Shown piece by piece: positions 41,165-51,176 of a DNA stretch of 64,000 bases (positions within the stretch are counted from its first letter, which is position 1; each line of letters starts with the position of its first letter). A program made the translations under genes and the position numbers. Under the pieces are notes generated by a model. It was given only the letters and a program-made list of their open reading frames with translations, had not been told where the DNA came from and did no database searches. This stretch comes from Embleya sp040629175 (lineage in GTDB: Bacteria; Actinomycetota; Actinomycetes; Streptomycetales; Streptomycetaceae). The DNA lies in the NCBI RefSeq assembly GCF_040629175.1, contig NZ_JBEXUX010000001.1, positions 248,001 through 312,000 on the forward strand, read 5' to 3'.

Positions 41165-44100
41165 TCAGCTCTCCGCGAGCCAGGCCGTCTGGATCAGTTC
41201 GACGCCGCGTCGACGGGTGATGAACTGGCCGCGTCCCGGCGGCAGTTGAGCCGGTTTCACGTTGGCCATCAGGGCACCCTCGTCGCGGTTGCCGGACAGG
41301 ATCAGGCCGGACGTGCCCAGGTCGAGGAGCTTTTGCAGGACCGGCTCGTACAGGGCGCGGCCCGCGCCGCCGCTGCTGCGGGCGATGATCAGGTGCAGGC
41401 CGACGTCGCGGGCCAGCGGCAGGAACTCGGCGATGCTGCCGACCGGGTTGCCGCTGGAGGAGGCCACCAGGTCGTAGTCGTCGACCAGCAGGAACAGCTC
41501 GGGGCCGCTCCACCAACTCCGGTTGCGGAGCTGGTCCTGGGTCACCTCCGGTCCGGGCAGGCGGCGTTCGATGCCGCCGCGGATCTCGTTCATGAACGAG
41601 GTCAGGGCCGGTGCCGCCGCCGCGTACTCCAGCAGGTGCGACTCCGGGACCACGTCCAGGAGCGTGCGCCGGTAGTCGGACACGATGATCCGCGCCTCGG
41701 CCGGCGTGTAGCGCTCGGAGATGCCGCGGGCCAGCAACCGCAGGAAGTTGGTCTTGCCGGACTCGCTCTCGCCGAACAACACGAAGTTCGTGTCGACGTT
41801 GAAGTCCAGGTAGACCGGGCTGAGCGTCGCCTCGTCCACCCCGATCGGGATCGCCCGACCGGGCACCTGCGCCGGCGTCGGCAACTGCTCGTAGGGCAGC
41901 AACATCGGCAACACCCGCACCGGCGGAGCGGGCGGCCCCGCCCAAGCGGCCTTGATCGCGCCCACCATGGCCGCCATGCCCTCGCCCAGGTCCTCCGCCG
42001 TGGAGGCCCCGTCGATCCGCGGCAGCGCGGCCAGGAAGTGCAGCTTGTCCGGGGACAGGCCGCGGCCCGGCGCACCCGTGGGCACGTTCGCCGCGAGCCG
42101 CCGGTCGACCTCGGACTCCATCGTCTCGCCGAGCCGCAGCTCCAACCGGGTCTGGATCTGGTCCTTGAGCGCGGGCCGGATCTCCGGATGCCGGGACGCG
42201 GTGAGCACCACGTGCACGCCGAAGCCCAGACCGCGCGTGGCGATGTCGGTGACCTCGGCCTCCAGCGCGTCGAAGTCGTTCTTGAGGGTCAACCAGCCGT
42301 CGACGAACAGGAAGACGTCGCCCCACGCCTCGTCCGGCAGCGTCCCGGCGGCCCGGCGCCTGCGGAACGTGTCGATCGAGTCGATGTTGTTGACCCGGAA
42401 CATCTCCTCGCGGCGGTCCAGGATGCCCTTGACCTCGCTGACGATCCGGCGCACCCGCTCGGCGTCGAGCCGGCCCGCCACCCCGCCGACGTGCGGCAGG
42501 TCGCTCAGCGCGACCATGCCGCCGCCGCCGAAGTCCAGGACGTAGAACTGCACTTCGGTCGGCGTGTGGGTCAGTGCGAAGGAGGTGATCATGGTGCGCA
42601 GCAAGGTGCTCTTGCCGCTTCGCGGACCACCCACCACCAGCGCGTGACCGGCCGCGCCGGACAGGTCCGCGTACATCACGTCGCGGCGCTGCTCGAACGG
42701 CTTGTCCACCAGGCCCAGCGGCACCACCAGACGGCCGTTCGCGCCCCAGTCCGGCGAGCACAGCCCGCGGTCCGCGGTGACCTGCAGCGGCGGCAACATC
42801 TGGTCGACCGAGTTCGACTCGGACAGCGGCGGCAGCCACACCTGGTGCGCGGGCGGACCCTGGTTGACCATCCGGCGCACGATCACGTCCAGCACGGTGT
42901 CCGCGAGCGCGCTGTCGATGTCCGGCTCGGGCTCGGGCTCCGGCGGCAGATCGGGCTGCCGGTTCCACATGTTCGCGGCCGTCCACCGACTCCCGAACAG
43001 CACCGGCATCGGGGCGCCCGACCGGTTGCGTCGAATCCGGTCGGAGGCCCGGTAGGTACCCGACACGTACGCGGCCTTGAACTGCACCATCGACTCGGTG
43101 TCGAACTTGAGATAGCCCGCGCCGGGCACCGACGGCAGGTGATACGCGTCCGGGACGCCGATCGCCGCGCGCGACTCGGCGGCGGAGAAGGTACGCAGAC
43201 CGATCCGGTAGGACAGGTACGTGTCCAGACCGCGCAGCCGGCCCTCCTCCAGACGCTGCGACGCGAGCAGCAGGTGTACGCCCAGCGATCGGCCGATGCG
43301 GCCGATCTGGATGAACATGTCGATGAAGTCCGGCTTGGCGGTCAGCAGTTCGCTGAACTCGTCGATGATGATCACCAGCGAGGGCAGCGGCTCCAGCGCG
43401 GCGCCCGCGACCCGGGCCCGCTCGTAGTCGTGCATGTTGGCGTAGTTGCCCGCCGAACGCAGCAGCTCCTGCCGCCGGTTCAGCTCGCCGGTGATCGAGT
43501 CGCGCATGCGGTCGACCAGGGTCAGGTCGTCGGACAGGTTGGTGATCACCGCCGCGACGTGCGGCATGTCCGACATCCCGGAGAAGGTCGCGCCGCCCTT
43601 GAAGTCGGCGAGCACGAAGTTGAGGATCTCCGAGCTGTGCGTGGTGGCCAGGCCCAGCACCAGGGTGCGCAGCAGTTCGGACTTGCCGGAACCGGTGGCG
43701 CCGACGCACAGGCCGTGCGGGCCCATGCCCTCCATCGCCGCTTCCTTGATGTCCAGCATGATCGGCTCGCCGTTCTGGCCGATCCCGATCGGTACCCGCA
43801 GCCGGTCGTTCGGCGGCCTGGGCCGCCAGGTCTGCGACACGTCCACCTGCGCGGCGTCACCGATGCCCATCAGGTCGGTGAAGTCCAGGTTGGCCAGCAG
43901 CGGCTCGTCGTCGTCGTTGGCCGACAACCGCAACGGGGCCAACTTCCGGGCGAGCGCCTCCGCGTCGCCCGCCGACAGGAAGTCCGGCACCCCCTCGTAC
44001 GCGCCCGCCGTGGACTCCAGCGTCAGCCGGTCCTCCTCGGCGATGATCGCCAGGCCGCCGCGCAGTTCGTCCAGCGGGCCGGGCACCACCTCGACGATGG

Positions 44101-45115
44101 TCACACCCTGCAGCCCGTCCGCCCCCGCGAGCAGCGAGTTGGCGGGCACGCCACCGCCGTCCAGGACCACCACCAGATGGGGCTGGTCCAGTACCGGCTG
44201 CGCGCCGGCCGCGAAGCGCGAACGCCCGGCCAGGTCCTCCGCCAGCCACTCCTCGATCTCGCCGAGGTCGCCCGCGATCATCCGGATCGAACCGGCGCCG
44301 TCCGACTGGGACGGGTGCTGCACGTGCGGGAGCCACTTCAGCCATTCCCAGTGCGGCAGCGAGTTCGCGTCCGTGGCCACCACGATGCGCACGTCGTCCG
44401 GCGAGTGCAGCACCGCGAGTTGGCCCAACATCGCCCGGGTCAGCCCGTACACCCGCTCCGGCTCGCCGGAGACGGTCAGGTGGTAGAAGGAGCGCAGCGA
44501 CACCGCCATCGGCAGGTCGTCCAGCGTCGCCTGGGTGCGCAGGAAGCGCCGCATGGCATCCGCGCACAGCGGCTCCAACTCCTCCAGCGGCGCGGTACTC
44601 GGCGCCACCAGCGCAGTGGACAACTGCTGCTGGCCCACGCCGACCCGGACCTGTCCGAAGTCGGCGTCACCGGCCCGGCGTTCCCAGATCCGTCGCTCGC
44701 CCGCCGCCACCGACCACAACTGCGCCGGGTCCGGGTGCGTCCACAACTGCGCGTCGCGCTGCTTGCGGGCGGTCCGGCGGACCTCCTTGCGCTGCTGGGC
44801 CAGGTACTTGAGGTAGTCGCGTCGGGCGTCGAGCATCTGGACCCGGTTGCCACCGCGCGACTTGATGATGTTGGCGACCACCATGACCAGCGACGAGATC
44901 ATCATCATGCCGCCCATGACCATCATCATCTTCGGTGCACCAGGCATGAAGAAGAAGCCGGCCGAGCCGAGCATGCCCATCATCGGGAGCACGCTCATGA
45001 TCCAGTTCTGGTCGGTCGGGCGCTCCAGTTCGGGGGGTGCCTGGAGCTGGATCTCCTCCGCCGGCACAGGCGAGGGCAGCACCCTGGGCGGGCGCTTGAC
45101 GATGACCACGGTCAA
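41165..45115 (-). CDS. eccC: Type VII secretion FtsK/SpoIIIE ATPase EccC (fused EccCa-EccCb form)
   Basis: Motor ATPase of the ESX system, 1316 residues in one chain. Two membrane segments lie near residues 38-85 (MSVLPMMGMLGSAGFFFM; a Met-rich second segment ending in VVANII). Three ATPase modules follow: Walker A GATGSGKS (~472), GGPRSGKS (~828) and GESESGKT (~1113). The first has a good Walker B (VIIIDEFSELL); the second has VFLFVDGW without the glutamate and the third LFLLVDDYD. The fused form is that of ESX-2/4/5 and of Streptomyces. The start TTG 45115 has GATGAGG at spacing 11; GTG 45109 is an alternative. It is divergent from eccD. Confidence 0.95.
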   Translation of the reverse strand: MTVVIVKRPPRVLPSPVPAEEIQLQAPPELERPTDQNWIMSVLPMMGMLGSAGFFFMPGAPKMMMVMGGMMMISSLVMVVANIIKSRGGNRVQMLDARRDYLKYLAQQRKEVRRTARKQRDAQLWTHPDPAQLWSVAAGERRIWERRAGDADFGQVRVGVGQQQLSTALVAPSTAPLEELEPLCADAMRRFLRTQATLDDLPMAVSLRSFYHLTVSGEPERVYGLTRAMLGQLAVLHSPDDVRIVVATDANSLPHWEWLKWLPHVQHPSQSDGAGSIRMIAGDLGEIEEWLAEDLAGRSRFAAGAQPVLDQPHLVVVLDGGGVPANSLLAGADGLQGVTIVEVVPGPLDELRGGLAIIAEEDRLTLESTAGAYEGVPDFLSAGDAEALARKLAPLRLSANDDDEPLLANLDFTDLMGIGDAAQVDVSQTWRPRPPNDRLRVPIGIGQNGEPIMLDIKEAAMEGMGPHGLCVGATGSGKSELLRTLVLGLATTHSSEILNFVLADFKGGATFSGMSDMPHVAAVITNLSDDLTLVDRMRDSITGELNRRQELLRSAGNYANMHDYERARVAGAALEPLPSLVIIIDEFSELLTAKPDFIDMFIQIGRIGRSLGVHLLLASQRLEEGRLRGLDTYLSYRIGLRTFSAAESRAAIGVPDAYHLPSVPGAGYLKFDTESMVQFKAAYVSGTYRASDRIRRNRSGAPMPVLFGSRWTAANMWNRQPDLPPEPEPEPDIDSALADTVLDVIVRRMVNQGPPAHQVWLPPLSESNSVDQMLPPLQVTADRGLCSPDWGANGRLVVPLGLVDKPFEQRRDVMYADLSGAAGHALVVGGPRSGKSTLLRTMITSFALTHTPTEVQFYVLDFGGGGMVALSDLPHVGGVAGRLDAERVRRIVSEVKGILDRREEMFRVNNIDSIDTFRRRRAAGTLPDEAWGDVFLFVDGWLTLKNDFDALEAEVTDIATRGLGFGVHVVLTASRHPEIRPALKDQIQTRLELRLGETMESEVDRRLAANVPTGAPGRGLSPDKLHFLAALPRIDGASTAEDLGEGMAAMVGAIKAAWAGPPAPPVRVLPMLLPYEQLPTPAQVPGRAIPIGVDEATLSPVYLDFNVDTNFVLFGESESGKTNFLRLLARGISERYTPAEARIIVSDYRRTLLDVVPESHLLEYAAAAPALTSFMNEIRGGIERRLPGPEVTQDQLRNRSWWSGPELFLLVDDYDLVASSSGNPVGSIAEFLPLARDVGLHLIIARSSGGAGRALYEPVLQKLLDLGTSGLILSGNRDEGALMANVKPAQLPPGRGQFITRRRGVELIQTAWLAES

Positions 45116-45244
45116 GGTGAATCAGCCTCATCCGTCGCGAGGATCCTGGACACGGATCGAGCCCGCCGCAGAACACGGAAAAGGAGCAGGTGATGTGAGT
45201 CAACCCACCCCGTCAGGGTCGTCTCCATGCACACGTGAGGGCGG

Positions 45245-45273
45245 TTGAGCCGTTCGTGTGTGCGCCGCATACT
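45245..45273 (+). promoter_or_regulatory. Candidate promoter for eccD
   Basis: TTGAGC (45245-45250), 17 bases and CATACT (45268-45273) lie 120 bases before the eccD start in the 277-base divergent gap with eccC. On the other strand a TTGACT (45203-45198) has only a poor -10, so the eccC promoter is unclear. Confidence 0.35.
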
Positions 45274-45392
45274 ACTGGCCGACCGCGTCGGCGCCAGTGG
45301 CGAGCCGGGTCGCGGCGTATAGAGTGCGTCGTCATCCCGGCCCCTCGGGGCCGCGGGACACGGGGCAGCTACAAGCAGGGGGATCTGCACAG

Positions 45393-46793
45393 GTGAACTC
45401 CACGACCACGACGGTCACCACCGGGTTCGCCCGGATCACCGTCATCGCGCCGGACTGCCGAGTCGACCTCGCGCTGCCGGAAGAGGTCCCGCTCGCCGAG
45501 CTGTACCCGGAGATACTCCGGCTGTCCGGGCAGACCCAGCGCAACGGCGCGGTGACCGGCTTCCAGCTCACCCGGCTCGACGGCGAGGCCCTGGACAGCG
45601 CGCTCACCCTCGCGGGGCAGCACGTGCGCGACGGGGAACTGCTGCGCTTCACCGCCCTCGCCGACGCACCGCCGCCGCCGGTCTACGACGACGTGGCCGA
45701 CTCGGTGGCCACCTCGGTCACCGGCGACAACCGGCTGTGGACGCCGGAGATGTTGCGGATCGCCGGCCTGTCCGGTGCCGCCGCCTTCTTCACCCTGGGC
45801 GCCATCGTGCTCTGGCGGATGACCCCCCTGCCGCACGGCCTGCCCGCCATCGTCGGCGGCTCGCTGGCCCTGGTGCTCACCGTGGTCGCCGGCGTTCGCT
45901 CGCGGGTCTACGGCGACCACGTGGGTGGCGCCGTGCTCGGCCTCGGCGCGCTGCCGAACGCCTTCCTGGCCGGCCTGGGCGCGATCGAGCCGCCGGTGCG
46001 CGAGGGCCCGGGCCGGGTGCAGTTCCTGACCGCCTGCGTCGCGGTCCTGGTGGTGTCCACGCTGATCGCCGCGCTGCTGCCGGAACGCGGCGCCGTCTAC
46101 ATCGCGGGCGCCGGCGCCGGTGCGCTGGGAACCCTGGCCACCTTCGGCCTGATCACCTTCGAGAGCGGCCCGCGCGAGGCGGCGGCCGTCGCCGGCACCG
46201 TCGCGCTCGCGATGATCGCCTTCCTGCCCTCCTGGGCCGCCCGCCTGGCCCGCCTGCCGATCGGCTTTCTGCCCTCGGACGCGCCCACCGCCCGGCAGAG
46301 CGACACCCTCGACCACGCCGACGTCGCCGCGCGCGCCCGCAACGGACACGAACTGCTCAGCGGCCTCACCGGCGCGTGCGCCGCCGTGATCGTCGCCTCG
46401 TGCGTCGTGCTGGGCAACGTCGACACCATGTGGACCCGGGTCCTGACCGCCGTGCTGGCCCTGGTCACCCTCGGCCGCGCCCGCCTGTTCCGGCACACCA
46501 CGCAGGTCACCGTGTTGTACACGGCCGGCCTGCTGGGCCTGGCGATGCTCTTCATCGGCCTGACCCTGGACACCGGATTCCTGGACAAGGAGCGGCAGGG
46601 CTGGATCTTCGCGCTGGTCTGCGCGGTCGGCGCGCTCCTCGCGATCGTCGCCACCACCGTGCCCACGCGCGGCCTGTCCCCGTTCTGGGGACGCGCGATG
46701 GACGTGCTCGAAGGCATGTTGATGGTGTCCGTCGTCCCGCTGTGCCTGGCCGTGCTGGATCTGTACGACAAGCTGCGGAACATCACGGCCTGA
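45393..46793 (+). CDS. eccD: Type VII secretion membrane channel component EccD
   Basis: Polytopic ESX membrane protein, 466 residues. The N-terminal ubiquitin-like (YukD) domain covers residues ~8-95 (RITVIAPDCRVDLALPEEVPLAELYPEIL in two parts, DGEALDSALTL). About 11 membrane helices follow from residue ~120 (AGLSGAAAFFTLGAIVLW ... VSVVPLCLAVLDLY). The start is GTG 45393 with AGGGGGA at 45377-45383; the frame stays open upstream. It lies 144 bases before rpsO, closing the ESX locus. Confidence 0.93.
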   Translation: MNSTTTTVTTGFARITVIAPDCRVDLALPEEVPLAELYPEILRLSGQTQRNGAVTGFQLTRLDGEALDSALTLAGQHVRDGELLRFTALADAPPPPVYDDVADSVATSVTGDNRLWTPEMLRIAGLSGAAAFFTLGAIVLWRMTPLPHGLPAIVGGSLALVLTVVAGVRSRVYGDHVGGAVLGLGALPNAFLAGLGAIEPPVREGPGRVQFLTACVAVLVVSTLIAALLPERGAVYIAGAGAGALGTLATFGLITFESGPREAAAVAGTVALAMIAFLPSWAARLARLPIGFLPSDAPTARQSDTLDHADVAARARNGHELLSGLTGACAAVIVASCVVLGNVDTMWTRVLTAVLALVTLGRARLFRHTTQVTVLYTAGLLGLAMLFIGLTLDTGFLDKERQGWIFALVCAVGALLAIVATTVPTRGLSPFWGRAMDVLEGMLMVSVVPLCLAVLDLYDKLRNITA

Positions 46794-46937
46794 TGCGCTC
46801 CTGCTAGGGTTGTCCGTATCCCGGAGCCTCGTGCCCGGGATGCGCGCTGTCCACGGGCCGCGCGCCCGCACCATGTGAGCCAAGTTGCCTCCGTGAGTCA
46901 GACCGGGGGCGCTCACCACCTTGCAGAGGGAGAACAC

Positions 46938-47225
46938 GTGTCGCTCGACACCGCAACGAAGAAGCAGATCATGGCCGACTACGCCACCAAGGAAGGCGAC
47001 ACCGGCTCCCCCGAGGTGCAGGTCGCGATCCTGAGCTTCCGCATCAACGAGCTCACCGCCCACCTCAAGGAGCACAAGCACGACCACCACAGCCGCCGGG
47101 GCCTGCTGCTCCTGGTCGGCCAGCGTCGTCGCCTGCTCGGCTACCTGGCCAAGAAGGACATCGAGCGCTACCGCACGCTGACGGACCGCCTGAGCATCCG
47201 CCGCAGCGGCGTCGGCATCCGCTAG
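46938..47225 (+). CDS. rpsO: 30S ribosomal protein S15
   Basis: Primary 16S rRNA-binding protein of the 30S platform, 95 residues. Motifs are YATKEGDTGSPEVQVA, LTAHLKEHKHDHHSRRGLLLLVGQRRRLLGYL and the closing RYRTLTDRLSIRR. The GTG start has GAGGGAGAA at 46925-46933; the frame is open further upstream without similarity. A TAGGGT element at 46805-46810 could be a -10 box but lacks a good -35. rpsO and pnp form a conserved pair. Confidence 0.97.
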   Translation: MSLDTATKKQIMADYATKEGDTGSPEVQVAILSFRINELTAHLKEHKHDHHSRRGLLLLVGQRRRLLGYLAKKDIERYRTLTDRLSIRRSGVGIR

Positions 47226-47546
47226 TAACGCACGACGGGGGAGCGGCTTTCACGAGCCGCTCCTTCGCCGTATCCGGACACGGTCTTTGTAGGCTGTGTC
47301 CCGCGCGCGGGCATCCCGCGCTGCGATAGAACAAGACAGCACGAACCCCCTTCCCGTGCATCGGCACGAGGGAGACGAACAAAGACTGGGAGCGCCGCGT
47401 CGCGACCAAGGCGCCGACCTACAGCGCCGGTCCTCGGTAGTGGCCCCCGGGTAACGCACCCGGGTGCTTCGATCGAAGACCGGCTCGGCCGGCCCTGTGG
47501 CGTCATGCGCCGCGGACCTCCCTCGAAACGAACGAGGAGGGCACCC
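47226..47546 (+). promoter_or_regulatory. rpsO-pnp intergenic region with processing hairpins
   Basis: These 321 bases hold no gene. A 9-bp hairpin (GGAGCGGCT at 47240-47248, AGCCGCTCC at 47255-47263) lies 14 bases after the rpsO stop and is followed by TTCG. A second 7-bp hairpin (CCCGGGT at 47446-47452, ACCCGGG at 47458-47464) is nearer to pnp. In Streptomyces coelicolor the rpsO-pnp gap contains a hairpin cut by RNase III and separate pnp promoters; the same function is inferred here. A possible -10 box TAGGCT (47290-47295) lacks a clear -35. Confidence 0.6.
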
Positions 47547-49769
47547 GTGGAGGGTCCCGACATCAGCTTCGCCGAAGCAGTCATCGAGAACGGCACGTTC
47601 GGCAACCGCACCATCCGCTTCGAGACCGGCCGGCTCGCCCGGCAGGCCGCCGGTTCCGCCGTGGTCTATCTGGACGACGACACCATGGTGCTCTCGGCCA
47701 CGACCGCCTCGAAGCGCCCGAAGGACCAGCTCGACTTCTTCCCCCTGACGGTGGACGTCGAAGAGCGCATGTACGCCGCGGGCAAGATCCCCGGCTCCTT
47801 CTTCCGTCGCGAGGGCCGCCCGTCCGAGGACGCCGTCCTCACCTGCCGCCTGATCGACCGTCCGCTGCGCCCGTCCTTCAAGAAGGGCCTGCGCAACGAG
47901 ATCCAGATCGTCGAGACGATCATGGCGCTCAACCCGGACCACCTGTACGACGTCGTGGCGATCAACGCGGCCTCGATGTCCACCCAGCTCGCCGGCCTGC
48001 CGTTCTCCGGCCCGATCGGTGGCGTCCGGGTGGCGCTCATCGACGGCACCTGGGTCGGCTTCCCCACGCACACCGAGCTCGAGCGCGCCGTGTTCGACAT
48101 GGTCGTCGCGGGCCGCGTGCTCGAGGACGGCGACGTGGCGATCATGATGGTCGAGGCCGAGGCCACGACCGGCACGATCGAGCTGGTCAAGGGCGGCGCG
48201 GAGGCGCCGACCGAGGAGGTCGTGGCGGACGGCCTCGAAGCCTCCAAGAAGTTCATCAAGGCGCTGTGCGCCGCGCAGGTCCAGGTCGCCGAGAAGGCGG
48301 CCAAGGAGACCGGCGAGTTCCCGGTCTTCCTGGACTACCAGGACGACGTCTTCGAGGCGCTGGCCGCCGCGGTGACCGACGAGCTGTCGGCCGCGCTGAC
48401 CATCGCCGGCAAGCAGGCCCGCGAGAGCGAGCTCGACCGGGTCAAGGACCTGGCCGCGGAGAAGCTGCTCCCGGCGTTCGAGGGTCGCGAGAAGGAGATC
48501 GGCGGCGCGTTCCGCTCGCTCACCAAGAAGCTCGTGCGTCAGCGCGTGCTGCGCGACAAGGTGCGCATCGACGGTCGCGGCCTGACCGACATCCGCACCC
48601 TGTCGGCCGAGGTCGAGGTCATCCCGCGCGTGCACGGCTCGGCCCTGTTCGAGCGCGGCGAGACCCAGATCCTGGGCATCACCACGCTGAACATGCTGCG
48701 CATGGAGCAGATGCTCGACACGCTCTCGCCCGAGACGCGCAAGCGCTACATGCACAACTACAACTTCCCGCCGTACTCGGTCGGCGAGACCGGCCGGGTG
48801 GGTTCGCCCAAGCGCCGCGAGATCGGCCACGGCGCGCTCGCCGAGCGCGCCATCCTCCCGGTCCTGCCGGCCCGCGAGGACTTCCCGTACGCGATCCGTC
48901 AGGTGTCCGAGGCGCTCGGCTCCAACGGTTCGACCTCGATGGGCTCGGTCTGCGCGTCCACGATGTCGCTGCTCAACGCCGGTGTGCCGCTCCGGGCGCC
49001 GGTCGCGGGCATCGCGATGGGGCTGATCTCGGACGAGGTCGACGGCAAGACCGAGTACGTCTGCCTGACCGACATCCTCGGTGCCGAGGACGCGTACGGC
49101 GACATGGACTTCAAGGTCGCCGGCACCAAGGAGTTCGTCACCGCGCTCCAGCTCGACACCAAGCTCGACGGCATCCCGGCGTCGGTGCTCGCCGGTGCGC
49201 TCAAGCAGGCCAAGGACGCCCGCCTGCACATCCTCGACGTGATGATGGAAGCCATCGACACGCCGGACGAGATGTCGCAGTTCGCGCCGCGCATCATCAC
49301 CGTCAAGATCCCGGTGGACAAGATCGGCGAGGTTATCGGCCCGAAGGGCAAGATGATCAACCAGATCCAGGACGACACCGGTGCCGAGATCACCATCGAG
49401 GACGATGGCACGATCTACATCGGTGCCTCGGACGGCACCTCGGCCGAGGCCGCGCGGGCGACGATCAACGCGATCGCCAACCCGACGATGCCCGAGGTCG
49501 GCGAGCGGTACCTGGGTACGGTTGTCAAGACCACCACGTTCGGCGCGTTCGTGTCGCTGATGCCCGGCAAGGACGGCCTGCTGCACATCTCGCAGCTGCG
49601 CAAGATCGCCGGCGGCAAGCGGGTCGAGAACGTCGACGACGTGATCAAGGTCGGCGACAAGGTGCAGGTCGAGATCGCCGAGATCGACCAGCGCGGCAAG
49701 CTGTCGCTCGTCCCGGTCATCGAGGGCGAAGACAACGCCGAGACCGCCGAGGACGCTGCCGCCAAGTGA
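47547..49769 (+). CDS. pnp: Polyribonucleotide nucleotidyltransferase (PNPase)
   Basis: Phosphorolytic 3'-5' exoribonuclease, also a 3'-tailing enzyme in streptomycetes; 740 residues. Two RNase PH domains (first around TMVLSATTASKRPKDQLDFFPLTVDVEERMYAAGKIPGS in parts; second around GRGLTDIRTLSAEV and SNGSTSMGSVCAS with the active-site serines and aspartates DILGAEDAYGDMDFK) flank an alpha-helical linker. KH (IGEVIGPKGKMINQIQDDTGAEITIEDDG in parts) and S1 (GTVVKTTTFGAFVSLMPGKDGLLHIS in parts) domains close it. GTG 47547 has GAGGAGGG at 47534-47541. The stop overlaps the M16 peptidase start (GTGA). Confidence 0.97.
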   Translation: MEGPDISFAEAVIENGTFGNRTIRFETGRLARQAAGSAVVYLDDDTMVLSATTASKRPKDQLDFFPLTVDVEERMYAAGKIPGSFFRREGRPSEDAVLTCRLIDRPLRPSFKKGLRNEIQIVETIMALNPDHLYDVVAINAASMSTQLAGLPFSGPIGGVRVALIDGTWVGFPTHTELERAVFDMVVAGRVLEDGDVAIMMVEAEATTGTIELVKGGAEAPTEEVVADGLEASKKFIKALCAAQVQVAEKAAKETGEFPVFLDYQDDVFEALAAAVTDELSAALTIAGKQARESELDRVKDLAAEKLLPAFEGREKEIGGAFRSLTKKLVRQRVLRDKVRIDGRGLTDIRTLSAEVEVIPRVHGSALFERGETQILGITTLNMLRMEQMLDTLSPETRKRYMHNYNFPPYSVGETGRVGSPKRREIGHGALAERAILPVLPAREDFPYAIRQVSEALGSNGSTSMGSVCASTMSLLNAGVPLRAPVAGIAMGLISDEVDGKTEYVCLTDILGAEDAYGDMDFKVAGTKEFVTALQLDTKLDGIPASVLAGALKQAKDARLHILDVMMEAIDTPDEMSQFAPRIITVKIPVDKIGEVIGPKGKMINQIQDDTGAEITIEDDGTIYIGASDGTSAEAARATINAIANPTMPEVGERYLGTVVKTTTFGAFVSLMPGKDGLLHISQLRKIAGGKRVENVDDVIKVGDKVQVEIAEIDQRGKLSLVPVIEGEDNAETAEDAAAK

Positions 49770-51127
49770 CGTCCTCCTCGTCGAAGAACCAGGTCGCTGC
49801 GTCCGCGCAGCGGCCTGGTTCCACGAAGACCCTGCTGCGTGACGCGGACGGCACCGGTGCCGTCCGCCGCACCGTCCTGCCCGGCGGCCTTCGGGTGATC
49901 ACCGAGAACATGCCCTCCGTGCGCTCCGCCACGTTCGGGATCTGGGTCGGGGTCGGCTCGCGGGACGAGACACCCGCGTTGGCCGGCACCTCGCACTACC
50001 TCGAACACCTGCTGTTCAAGGGCACCGAGAAGCGCGACGCGCTGGAGATCTCGGCCGAGCTGGACGCGGTCGGCGGCGAGATGAACGCGTTCACCACCAA
50101 GGAGTACACGTGCTACTACGCACGTGTACTCGACACCGATCTCCCGCTCGCGATCGACGTGATCTGCGACATGGTTACCAGCTCGCTGATCGACGCCGAG
50201 GACGTGGACGCCGAACGCGGCGTGATCCTCGAGGAGATCGCGATGAACGAGGACGAGCCCGGCGACCTCGTGCACGAGCTGTTCTACGACGCGATGCTCG
50301 GCGACGCCCCGCTCGGTCGTCCGGTGCTGGGCACGGTCGAGTCGATCAACGCGCTCACCCGGACCCAGATCAGCGGCTACTACAAGCGTCGCTACAAGGC
50401 GCCGAACATGGTGGTGACCGCGGCCGGCAACGTCGACCACGCCAAGGTGGTCCGCCTGGTCAAGAAGGCGTTCGCGCAGGTGCGCGTGGACGAGCAGGCG
50501 GTGCCCGCCGCGCCGCGCGCCGGTGGGCGCGGGGCCCGGGCGACCGGCAGCGTACGGGTGCTGAACCGGCCGACCGAGCAGGCCCATCTGGTGCTGGGCA
50601 TGCCGGGGTTGGCCCGGGACGACGATCGGCGATTCGCGCTCAGCGTGCTCAACACCGCGCTGGGCGGCGGGATGAGTTCGCGGCTCTTCCAGGAGATCCG
50701 GGAGAAGCGCGGCCTGGCCTACTCGGTCTACTCCTTCCACTCCGGCTATGCCGACCTGGGCGTGTTCGGCATCTATGCCGGTTGCCAGCCCAAGAAGGCC
50801 CGCCAGGTGATCGAGATCTGCCGGACCGAGCTGGACCGGGTGGTCCGCGAGGGCCTGCCGCAGGACGAGATCGATCGGGCCATCGGGCAACTGCGCGGCT
50901 CGACCGTGCTGGGCCTGGAGGACACCGGGTCCCGGATGAGCCGGATCGGCAAGAGCGAACTCGTCTACGGCGAGCACCTGTCCGTCGACGAGGTACTCGC
51001 CCGGATCGCGGCGGTCACCGCCGCCGAGGTCCACGACGTGGCGAAACACCTGCTCGCCGCGCGGCCCACCCTGGCCGTGGTCGGACCGTTCGCCGACGAC
51101 GGGGACTTCGTCGCCGCGTCGGCCTGA
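49766..51127 (+). CDS. M16 family zinc peptidase (processing-peptidase type)
   Basis: Peptidase of 453 residues related to mitochondrial processing peptidase beta and Bacillus YmxG. The inverted zinc motif HYLEH is at residues 77-81, and the third ligand glutamate lies in the GVILEEIAMNEDEP helix about 75 residues later. The C-terminal half has GGGMSSRLFQEIREKRGLAYSVY, the second M16 domain signature. GTG 49766 overlaps the pnp stop; the open frame is longer but would run inside pnp. The pnp-M16 pair is conserved in Gram-positive bacteria. The physiological substrate is unknown. Confidence 0.92.
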   Translation: MTSSSSKNQVAASAQRPGSTKTLLRDADGTGAVRRTVLPGGLRVITENMPSVRSATFGIWVGVGSRDETPALAGTSHYLEHLLFKGTEKRDALEISAELDAVGGEMNAFTTKEYTCYYARVLDTDLPLAIDVICDMVTSSLIDAEDVDAERGVILEEIAMNEDEPGDLVHELFYDAMLGDAPLGRPVLGTVESINALTRTQISGYYKRRYKAPNMVVTAAGNVDHAKVVRLVKKAFAQVRVDEQAVPAAPRAGGRGARATGSVRVLNRPTEQAHLVLGMPGLARDDDRRFALSVLNTALGGGMSSRLFQEIREKRGLAYSVYSFHSGYADLGVFGIYAGCQPKKARQVIEICRTELDRVVREGLPQDEIDRAIGQLRGSTVLGLEDTGSRMSRIGKSELVYGEHLSVDEVLARIAAVTAAEVHDVAKHLLAARPTLAVVGPFADDGDFVAASA

Positions 51128-51176
51128 TCGCGGCGCGATCGAAGTCGAAACACGTTCTGACTGGAGAGTGCACGAC

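Noticed and set aside
41246..45193. A 1315-codon open frame antisense to eccC
   Set aside because: The three Walker A motifs and the membrane helices are on the minus strand; the plus-strand product is an Arg/Gln/His-rich shadow.
51121..51176. Search for a lysine riboswitch upstream of dapB, and similarly before dapA
   Set aside because: The dapB leader has only about 50 bases, and no long conserved stems were found before dapA. FMN-riboswitch sequence was likewise absent before ribF.
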